Below are positions 7,829 to 13,822 of a stretch of 64,000 nt of DNA, piece after piece (the stretch's first letter is position 1; each line of letters starts with the position of its first letter). Below the pieces are notes generated by a model. That model ran no database searches. It was not told the DNA's origin and worked only from the letters and a program-made list of their open reading frames with translations. Made by a program: the position numbers and the translations under genes. This stretch comes from Hoeflea ulvae. Lineage in GTDB: Bacteria; Pseudomonadota; Alphaproteobacteria; Rhizobiales; Rhizobiaceae. Location of the stretch: positions 2,301,501-2,365,500 of the forward strand of contig NZ_JAOVZQ010000001.1 in NCBI RefSeq assembly GCF_026619435.1. The letters run 5' to 3'.

Positions 7829-8680
7829 TCAGGTCTCGCCAACAAGCATCTTCATGTCCGACACGGCGCCCGGGCCCTGGGCCAGCAGGCGGGCAAGTTC
7901 GGGCAGGATTTTTTTGAGCTCGGCTTCCAGCGTGAACGGCGGATTGACGATCACCAGTCCGGATCCGTTCAGCCCCGGCGCGGTCCGGTTGTCGCGCGTC
8001 AGCAGCCGCACCGAGAGCGTGCGCGGCCGGCCGAGCGCGACCAGTTTCTTGTCGAAGGCGGTCAACTGGCTGTCGGCCTTGATCGGGTGCCACAGCATAT
8101 AGGTGCCGCCGGGAAAACGCCGCGTGGCGCGGGCCAGCCCGTCGACCATCCGGTCATATTCGCCATCCTCTTCGAAGGGCGGATCGATCAGCACAAGGCC
8201 GCGCTTTTCCTTGGGCGGCAGATGACCGCCCAGCGCCAGCCAGCCGTCAAGTTCGATCACCCGCACCTGGTGGTCGCCCGCAAAAACCTTGCGAAGCTGG
8301 GTGGCGTCGGCGGGATGAAGCTCTATTGCCGTCAGCCGGTCCTGCTTGCGCATCAGCATGCGTGCAAGTTTCGGCGATCCGGGGTAGTGGCGAACGCCGC
8401 CCTCGGGATTGAGCGTCTCGACCGCTTCCAGCCAGGGCGCCAGGAAAGCCTTGAGTTCGTCCGACATCGCCGCCTTCGTCAGCCGGCCGATGCCTTCGCG
8501 CCATTCACCGGTCTTTTGCGCCTCGTTCGACGACAGATCATAGACGCCGATGCCCGCATGGGTGTCGATCACCCGGAACGCCTGATCCTTGTGTTTGAGG
8601 TAATTGACGATCTGGGCCAGCACCGTGTGCTTGAGCACATCGGCGAAATTGCCTGCATGGTAGCTGTGACGGTAATTCAT
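7829..8680 (-). CDS. rlmJ: 23S rRNA (adenine(2030)-N(6))-methyltransferase
   Basis: A 283-residue N6-adenine methyltransferase of the RlmJ family. The family-typical start MNYRHSYHAGNFADVLKHTVL fixes the initiation codon at 8680; the frame stays open far upstream, but only as a shadow of the opposite-strand oxidoreductase. The SAM-binding segment is FRVIDTHAGIGVYDL near residues 36-49, and the catalytic DPPF motif is at residues 166-169. The enzyme modifies A2030 of 23S rRNA during ribosome maturation. It is divergent from the molybdopterin oxidoreductase gene, with about 84 bp between the starts. Confidence 0.95.
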   Translation of the reverse strand: MNYRHSYHAGNFADVLKHTVLAQIVNYLKHKDQAFRVIDTHAGIGVYDLSSNEAQKTGEWREGIGRLTKAAMSDELKAFLAPWLEAVETLNPEGGVRHYPGSPKLARMLMRKQDRLTAIELHPADATQLRKVFAGDHQVRVIELDGWLALGGHLPPKEKRGLVLIDPPFEEDGEYDRMVDGLARATRRFPGGTYMLWHPIKADSQLTAFDKKLVALGRPRTLSVRLLTRDNRTAPGLNGSGLVIVNPPFTLEAELKKILPELARLLAQGPGAVSDMKMLVGET

Positions 8681-8764
8681 CGTTTGACGTAATCTGTCCC
8701 TGAATTGATCTGATGAAGCCGGGCGGGCGTGGCGCGGTGTCGCGATTTCTCTTATAGAGAAAGC

Positions 8765-10909
8765 ATGAACGACGCGACCCCCATTGATTCCGCCCTCATC
8801 GATTCCGGTGCAGTTGCCGCCATCGGCCATTCCGCCTGTCCGCATGATTGCCCGTCCACCTGCGCGCTGGAAGTGGAGCTGCTGTCGCACAACCGCATCG
8901 GCCGGGTGCGTGGCGCGGCCGGCAACAGCTATACCGCCGGCGTGATCTGCGCCAAGGTGGCGCGCTATGCCGAGCGGATCAACCATCCCGGCCGGCTGCT
9001 CAAGCCGCTGATCCGCGCCGGCGCCAAGGGCGAGGGGCAGTGGAAGGATGCCAGTTTCGAGGCAGCGCTCGATCTCATCGCCGAGAAATTCGACCGCGCG
9101 GAAAGCAAATTCGGCTCCGAGACCGTCTGGCTCAACTATTACGCCGGCACCATGGGGCTTGTGCAGCGCGACGGCATCCACCGGCTGCGCCACGCCAAGC
9201 GCTACTCGAACCAGTTCGACAGTTTCTGCACCAACCTGGCCTGGACCGGCTTCACCATGGGCGCAGGTGCGCTGCGTGGTTCTGACCCGCGCGAGATGGC
9301 CAAATCCGACTGCGTGGTGATCTGGGGCACCAATGCGGTCTCCACCCAGGTCAATGTCATGACCCACGCCATGCGCGCCCGCAAGCAGCGCGGCGCCAAG
9401 ATCGTCGTCATCGACATTTATGACACGCCGACGATGAAACAGGCCGACATCAAGGTGCTGCTGAAGCCCGGCACCGATGGTGCCTTTGCCTGCGCGGTGA
9501 TGCATGTGCTGTTTCGCGAGGGCCTGGCCGATCGCGATTATCTCAACAAATACAGCGACGACCCGGCAGGTCTTGAATCACATCTGCAGGACCGGACGCC
9601 ACAATGGGCCGAGGCGATCTGCGGTGTGCCGGTGGCCGAAATCGAAGCTTTTGCGCGTCTGGTCGGCACCACCAAGCGGAGCTTTTTCCGGCTCGGTTAC
9701 GGCTTTACCCGCCAGCGCAATGGTGCTGTCAACATGCATGCAGCGCTGTCGCTGGCGGTGGTGACCGGCAGCTACCAGTATGAAGGCGGCGGGGCGTTTC
9801 ATTCCAATTCCGATATTTTCCGGCTCGACAAGACGCTGCTCGAGGGCCGCAAGCATTTTGACCCAAGCCTGCGCTGGCTCGACCAGTCCAAGATCGGCCG
9901 GGTGCTGACCGGCGAGGCCGAGGCGCTTAATGGCGGTCCGCCGATCACCGCCATGCTGATCCAGAACACCAATCCCGCCAATGTGACGCCCGAGCAGCGC
10001 AAGGTCATTGAAGGCTTCAAACGCGAGGATCTGTTTGTCGCCGTGCATGAGCAGTTCATGACCGACAGCGCAAAACTCGCCGACGTGGTGCTGCCCGCCA
10101 CGATGTTTCTCGAGCATGACGACATCTATCGCGGCGGCGGCCATCAGCACATTGTTCTGGGCCCAAAGCTGGTCGATCCGCCTGAAGGGCCAAAGCCCAA
10201 CCATCACGTGATCGAAGGGCTGGCCAAGCGGCTGGGCGTGAGCGACCGCGAAGGCTTCGGCCTGACCGAACGTGAGCATATCGACATCATGCTGAAAAAA
10301 CGCGGCATGGGTGATTTCGACAGCTTCAAGGCCGACAAATGGGCCGATTTGCAGCCCGATTTCAACACCGCGCATTTTCTTGACGGCTTTGGCCACAAGG
10401 ACGGCAAATTCCGCTTCCGGCCCGACTGGACCGGCACCCCGGCCGCCAACAAGCCGCCCAAACGCATGGGTCCGCAGGGGCCGGTGGACCAACTGCCTGA
10501 GTTTCCCGATCATGTCGACCTGATCGAGAGCGCAGATGCCGACCACCCGTTCCGGCTGGCAACCTCGCCGGCGCGGTCGTTTCTCAATTCGACCTTTGCC
10601 GAAACGCCGTCTTCAACGGCCAAGGAGAAACGGCCCGAGCTGATGATCCATCCGGACGACGCGGCCGCACTCGGCATCGCTGATGGCGACCGGGTGCAGC
10701 TCGGCAATGGCCGGGGCGAGGTTGCAATGCATGCCGGGCTCGATGCCGGCCAGCGTCGCGGCGTCGTCATCCATGAAGGTCTCTGGCCCAATTCCGCCTT
10801 TGAAGCCGGCGAGGGCATCAACACGCTCACCGGCGCGGATTCCTGCGCCCCCTATGGCGGCACCGCCTTTCACGACACCAAGGTGTGGCTGCGACGGGCA
10901 GAGGTCTAG
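8765..10909 (+). CDS. Molybdopterin oxidoreductase family protein with a replaced 3' end
   Basis: A 714-residue MopB-superfamily enzyme. The 4Fe-4S site uses C25, C29, C33 (CPHDCPSTC) and C62 (GVICAK). Molybdopterin-binding segments follow (VIWGTNAV, QNTNPANVTPEQ, MTDSAKLADVVLPATMFLEHDD), and the C-terminal molydop-binding domain begins near FRLATSPARSFLNST. There is no twin-arginine signal, so it is cytoplasmic; the redox substrate is unknown. The start at 8765 follows AGAAAG and removes 12 unlikely residues. The last codons lie in a 42-bp sequence (10858-10899) repeated exactly at 11706-11747. Here the protein ends RRAEV; in the distal copy the same frame ends RRA plus TGA, which I take as the ancestral end. 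Confidence 0.92.
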   Translation: MNDATPIDSALIDSGAVAAIGHSACPHDCPSTCALEVELLSHNRIGRVRGAAGNSYTAGVICAKVARYAERINHPGRLLKPLIRAGAKGEGQWKDASFEAALDLIAEKFDRAESKFGSETVWLNYYAGTMGLVQRDGIHRLRHAKRYSNQFDSFCTNLAWTGFTMGAGALRGSDPREMAKSDCVVIWGTNAVSTQVNVMTHAMRARKQRGAKIVVIDIYDTPTMKQADIKVLLKPGTDGAFACAVMHVLFREGLADRDYLNKYSDDPAGLESHLQDRTPQWAEAICGVPVAEIEAFARLVGTTKRSFFRLGYGFTRQRNGAVNMHAALSLAVVTGSYQYEGGGAFHSNSDIFRLDKTLLEGRKHFDPSLRWLDQSKIGRVLTGEAEALNGGPPITAMLIQNTNPANVTPEQRKVIEGFKREDLFVAVHEQFMTDSAKLADVVLPATMFLEHDDIYRGGGHQHIVLGPKLVDPPEGPKPNHHVIEGLAKRLGVSDREGFGLTEREHIDIMLKKRGMGDFDSFKADKWADLQPDFNTAHFLDGFGHKDGKFRFRPDWTGTPAANKPPKRMGPQGPVDQLPEFPDHVDLIESADADHPFRLATSPARSFLNSTFAETPSSTAKEKRPELMIHPDDAAALGIADGDRVQLGNGRGEVAMHAGLDAGQRRGVVIHEGLWPNSAFEAGEGINTLTGADSCAPYGGTAFHDTKVWLRRAEV
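10858..10899. repeat. 42-bp direct repeat, proximal copy (att-like)
   Basis: Identical to 11706-11747. It encodes the final residues GTAFHDTKVWLRRA of the oxidoreductase in frame. Flanking bases differ from those of the distal copy on both sides. Confidence 0.95.
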
Positions 10910-11604
10910 TTCAAGACATAGCCATCGAAAGTTTTCCCCGGATCGCTTTTAACGAAATTGAACGGATTGAGTTGAGCCGCATTGGAATAGCCGCCGCTCA
11001 CCGCTCCAAGGAAAACGTCTATGTGGTTGCCGGTGATTTTTCCGCCCACATCGCCGCATTCAAAAATACCGTCATGTGTCTGGCCGTTGGGTAGCGCTAT
11101 GCCTTTTGCGGCTGGGATGTAAATTCTTTGCCCAAATTTGGCATAGCCGCCATTGAGCCATGGTTCCGAATTTTCCACCGTGCCCAGATCACATGCCAGT
11201 GTCTTGAAAGGGAGCAGGGGGTTGCCTCTTGATCCGTCTCCATAGGGATGTTTTGCCAATGTCCACCGGACTCTGGAACTGGACTTATGAGGGCAATCTG
11301 CCTGTTTCGGATTGCGGACGCCTGCATAGTTGAAGACCTGAGATGCCACATGTATTGTACCCTCGATGGCGCCCTTGCACCAGTCGGACGCCTGGATCTT
11401 GGGCCCGATGACTTGATCCTGCATGTTCCGGATTGGAACCGCGTCGTCTTGTGTGTATTCCTCAAGCTTGAGAGCGTAGTAGAATGTTGCCCAAAGCTTT
11501 ACTTTGGTGCTATTTGAGATATCGAAATCCTGAGAATGCGAAGCGTATGGGTTAGTTATAAAAAGGATAATTGCAATAAGAATAGCTGATCTATATTTAT
11601 ACAT
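10906..11604 (-). CDS. Secreted 3D-domain protein carried by the insertion
   Basis: A 232-residue exported protein. The signal peptide is MYKYRSAILIAIILFITNPY with cleavage near residue 24. The C-terminal half matches the 3D (Asp-Asp-Asp) domain of MltA-like and Rpf-associated double-psi barrels: D139 (TLACDLGTVE), then GQRIYIPAAKGIALP, then D185 (GDVGGKITGNHID) and D196 (HIDVFLG). That fold usually acts on peptidoglycan; the N-terminal half, with four cysteines overall, is unassigned. AAGGAG precedes the start, and a good promoter lies further up. Codon use is AT-richer than in neighbouring genes. Its stop overlaps the convergent oxidoreductase stop by four bases (CTAG). It is the only gene in the insertion. 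Confidence 0.85.
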   Translation of the reverse strand: MYKYRSAILIAIILFITNPYASHSQDFDISNSTKVKLWATFYYALKLEEYTQDDAVPIRNMQDQVIGPKIQASDWCKGAIEGTIHVASQVFNYAGVRNPKQADCPHKSSSRVRWTLAKHPYGDGSRGNPLLPFKTLACDLGTVENSEPWLNGGYAKFGQRIYIPAAKGIALPNGQTHDGIFECGDVGGKITGNHIDVFLGAVSGGYSNAAQLNPFNFVKSDPGKTFDGYVLN

Positions 11605-11640
11605 AATTGATTCTCCTTATTTATTTTCTGCGGAAAGGTA

Positions 11641-11669
11641 ATTTTATACATATTGTAATTCTAGTTCAA
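11641..11669 (-). promoter_or_regulatory. Sigma-70-type promoter of the 3D-domain gene
   Basis: On the minus strand TTGAAC (11664-11669) and TAAAAT (11641-11646) are separated by exactly 17 bp, in a strongly AT-rich stretch inside the insertion. The start codon is about 37 bp downstream. Confidence 0.6.
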
Positions 11670-11705
11670 TTGATTATATGGGCAAAATGTACATTAGGTA
11701 TTGGC

Positions 11706-11747
11706 CGGCACCGCCTTTCACGACACCAAGGTGTGGCTGCGACGGGC
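11706..11747. repeat. 42-bp direct repeat, distal copy (att-like, ancestral gene end)
   Basis: Identical to 10858-10899. Read in the oxidoreductase frame it encodes the same C-terminal residues and is followed directly by TGA at 11748-11750 (arginine-arginine-alanine-stop), then by the terminator at 11769-11799. Confidence 0.95.
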
Positions 11748-11768
11748 CTGACGCTTTCATGACTGCCA

Positions 11769-11799
11769 AAAGCCTGCCGACGCAGCGCCGGCAGGCTTT
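11769..11799. terminator. Terminator between the insertion and the SDR gene
   Basis: An 11-bp stem, AAAGCCTGCCG at 11769-11779 and CGGCAGGCTTT at 11789-11799, has A-rich and T-rich flanks and can work in both directions. It serves the leftward SDR gene and, before the insertion, probably ended the oxidoreductase transcript. Confidence 0.8.
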
Positions 11800-11803
11800 C
11801 GCA

Positions 11804-12553
11804 TCAGGTCTTGTTGATCGAGTTGCCGCCGTCGGCCAGCAGCGCGCTGCCGGTCACGAATGACGATTCATCGGACACCAGAAACAGCGCCGCGCGCGCG
11901 ATTTCTTCGGGCTCTGCCATCCGCTTGAGCGCATGCAGCCCCTTCACCCAGTCATGAAACGCCGGATCGTCGCCCGCCATTGCGGTCCTGGTGCCGCCCG
12001 GCAGCAGCGCGTTGGCGCGAATGCCGTCTGCACCATGTTCGGCTGCCAGCACCTGGACAAGGCCGATCAGCCCTGCCTTTGAGGCGGCATAGGCGCCCAT
12101 GCCGGGAAGTCCGATGGTGTGGCCGACAAAGGACGAGGTAAAGACAATCGACCCGCCGCGCTGCTTCATGGCCGGAATCTGATGCCGTGCGGCATGAAAC
12201 CCGCCGGTCAGGTTGGTGGCAATGACCATTTCCCATGTTTCGGGCGACATGTCCGGGATCGGGCCCATTTCCCCGGTTGTTCCGGCATTGTTGAAGGCGC
12301 CGTCAAGTCCGCCAAATTCTGCCGTCGCCAGATCGACCAGCGCCTTGTGGTAGGTGCCGTCTGAGATGTCGCCGGCGAGCCATTTTGCCTTGCGGCCGGT
12401 CTCGCCGATTTTCCCGGCGATCAGCGCCAATTCGGTGTCCCGGCGTGCGCCCAGAACCAGATTGGCGCCTTCGGCGGCAAAAAGTTCGGCGGCCGCCGCG
12501 CCGATGCCGCTGCTGGCGCCAGTGATGATGATGGTTTTTCCCTCAAGTCGCAT
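11804..12553 (-). CDS. SDR family oxidoreductase
   Basis: A 249-residue classical short-chain dehydrogenase. TGASSGIG is at residues 12-19, FNNAGT near residue 90, the catalytic serine in VFTSSFVGHTIG, and YAASK supplies the Tyr/Lys pair. The C-terminal FVTGSALLADGGNSI segment closes the fold. All canonical catalytic residues are present, unlike the SDR at the left end of the window. It probably reduces or oxidises a carbonyl/alcohol pair with NAD(P). It is convergent with the insertion locus, with a shared terminator between. The substrate is unknown. Confidence 0.92.
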   Translation of the reverse strand: MRLEGKTIIITGASSGIGAAAAELFAAEGANLVLGARRDTELALIAGKIGETGRKAKWLAGDISDGTYHKALVDLATAEFGGLDGAFNNAGTTGEMGPIPDMSPETWEMVIATNLTGGFHAARHQIPAMKQRGGSIVFTSSFVGHTIGLPGMGAYAASKAGLIGLVQVLAAEHGADGIRANALLPGGTRTAMAGDDPAFHDWVKGLHALKRMAEPEEIARAALFLVSDESSFVTGSALLADGGNSINKT

Positions 12554-12691
12554 GCTGCTCTCCTGTGTTGCGAGAGCCGATGCTTAGGCAGAGGAGAGCG
12601 AGGCAGCCACCCGATTTGAGCACCCGAAACCAGCCGCTGCCGTTGCAGTGAAGCCAGCTTCCAGCATTGAGATCTGCCCGGTTCGCACGCT

Positions 12692-13162
12692 TTACTGCGC
12701 CGGTTCTGTTTGCCGGGACAGCAGGGCGGCGCGGACGGTGCCGAGCACATCGTGCAGTTTGACCAGATCGGCAAGCGGCAGACCGAAGGCCTCCATGATG
12801 CAGTCGGGAATGTGCCGCGCGGCCTGATGCAGCTCTGCGCCCTTTCCGGTCAACGTTACCCGCACCTTGCGTTCATCCGCCGCATCGCGCTTGCGCGTGA
12901 CCAGGTCCTGTGTTTCCAGCCGCTTGATCAGCGGCGTCAGCGTCGAGGATTCCAGATACAGCCGCTCGCTGATGGCGCCGACGGTGAGGTTGTCGCTGGC
13001 CCACAGGATGGTCAGCACCAGATATTGCGGATAGGTCAGCCCCAGCGGCGCCAGCAGCGGCTTGTAGACCTGGCCGACGGCGTGGTGGGTCGAATAGAGG
13101 TCAAAGCAGAGCATTTCCTCCACCGCCATGCTGCGGTTGCCGGCCTCGGGCTGTTCAGTCAT
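12692..13162 (-). CDS. ohrR: Organic hydroperoxide-sensing MarR family repressor, two-cysteine type
   Basis: A 156-residue winged-helix repressor. The peroxide-sensing cysteine is C19 in the family motif LCFDLYSTHHA, and a second cysteine, C121 (HIPDCIMEA), is placed as in two-Cys OhrR proteins that form an intersubunit disulfide on oxidation. The DNA-binding part is LTVGAISERLYLESSTLTPLIKRLETQDLVTRKRDAADERKV. It is divergent from ohr, its usual target, with about 125 bp between. Oxidation by organic hydroperoxides should release it from the operator and induce ohr. Confidence 0.94.
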   Translation of the reverse strand: MTEQPEAGNRSMAVEEMLCFDLYSTHHAVGQVYKPLLAPLGLTYPQYLVLTILWASDNLTVGAISERLYLESSTLTPLIKRLETQDLVTRKRDAADERKVRVTLTGKGAELHQAARHIPDCIMEAFGLPLADLVKLHDVLGTVRAALLSRQTEPAQ

Positions 13163-13218
13163 CGTCGAAACTCCATTGCGCAGGCCTTTTATTTCGCGGG
13201 CCGGTCAATCGCAAGCAG

Positions 13219-13248
13219 TTGACACTCCGCCGGCACAGGGATTAATAT
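13219..13248 (+). promoter_or_regulatory. Promoter of ohr
   Basis: TTGACA (13219-13224) and TAATAT (13243-13248) are separated by 18 bp, a close match to sigma-70 consensus, 40 bp before the ohr start codon. Confidence 0.7.
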
Positions 13249-13253
13249 CGCAC

Positions 13254-13266
13254 ACGATTTAATCGT
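13254..13266. promoter_or_regulatory. Candidate OhrR operator
   Basis: An inverted repeat, ACGATT-T-AATCGT, lies just downstream of the -10 hexamer and before the ribosome binding site (AAGGAG near 13276-13281). Position and symmetry suit a MarR-type repressor that blocks transcription start. Confidence 0.55.
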
Positions 13267-13287
13267 AAGCAATATAAGGAGCTCTCC

Positions 13288-13716
13288 ATGCCGACCAAGA
13301 TTGTCTACTCCACAAATGCCACGGCCACCGGCGGCGGTCGCGACGGTCATTCCAGCACCCATGATGGCGCCGTTGACGTCAATCTGGTGGTTCCCAAGGA
13401 AATGGGTGGCCCGGGTGGCGACGGCGTCAATCCCGAGCAGCTCTTTGCCACCGGCTATGCCGCCTGCTATCTCGGCGCGCTGCGTTTTTACGCCGCTCAG
13501 AAGAAGGTCGATGTGCCTGACGACACCACCGTCAATGTGACGGTCGGCATTGGCCCGCGCGAGGATCTGGGCTTTGGCCTCGACGTCAAGATCAAGGTGT
13601 CGTTGCCCGGTGTCGAAAAATCGGTCGCCGAAGATCTGATCGCCGGCGGACACAAGGTCTGCCCCTATTCGCATGCCACGTCCGGCACGCTCGACATCAC
13701 GCCCGAGCTCGTCTGA
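13288..13716 (+). CDS. ohr: Organic hydroperoxide resistance protein
   Basis: A 142-residue Ohr/OsmC-fold thiol peroxidase. Its two redox cysteines are C60 (FATGYAACYLGALRF) and C125 (GGHKVCPYSHATSG), the pattern that separates Ohr from OsmC. It reduces organic and fatty-acid hydroperoxides to alcohols, using lipoylated proteins as reductant in known family members. It is divergent from ohrR with a promoter and operator visible between them, and is followed by its own terminator. Confidence 0.96.
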   Translation: MPTKIVYSTNATATGGGRDGHSSTHDGAVDVNLVVPKEMGGPGGDGVNPEQLFATGYAACYLGALRFYAAQKKVDVPDDTTVNVTVGIGPREDLGFGLDVKIKVSLPGVEKSVAEDLIAGGHKVCPYSHATSGTLDITPELV

Positions 13717-13746
13717 CCCGACACGTAGATCTGACGAATGAACGAC

Positions 13747-13778
13747 AAAAGCCCGGATCGATCATGGTCCGGGCTTTT
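13747..13778 (+). terminator. Rho-independent terminator after ohr
   Basis: An 11-bp stem (AAAAGCCCGGA at 13747-13757, TCCGGGCTTTT at 13768-13778) with a 10-base loop. The flanks allow bidirectional use with the convergent decarboxylase gene. Confidence 0.88.
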
Positions 13779-13822
13779 GCGTATTCAGTCGCCCGTCAGG
13801 CGCATGGCCTCAGGCCTAAGCT

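Larger units (their letters stand above)
10858..11747. mobile_element. Putative minimal insertion bounded by 42-bp direct repeats in the 3' end of the molybdopterin oxidoreductase gene
   Basis: Positions 10858-10899 and 11706-11747 are identical over 42 bases. One repeat plus the insert is 848 bp. The repeat covers the last 13-14 codons of the oxidoreductase gene. After the distal copy comes TGA in the same frame and then the gene's likely terminator, so the distal copy looks like the original gene end and the proximal one like an element-supplied end. The insert is visibly richer in A+T than its surroundings, most of all at 11490-11700, and holds one complete gene on the minus strand. There is no transposase, integrase or terminal inverted repeat, so it is either mobilised in trans or the remnant of something larger. 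Confidence 0.7.

Noticed and set aside
8681..9505. N-terminal extension of rlmJ to a 558-residue protein
   Set aside because: The extra part is antisense to the molybdopterin oxidoreductase, and the RlmJ family begins at MNYRHSYHAG.
10905..11669. A 10-base repeat TCTAGTTCAA at 10905-10914 and 11660-11669 inside the insertion
   Set aside because: A 10-mer repeat within 800 bp is expected by chance fairly often, and its positions do not mark the element ends.
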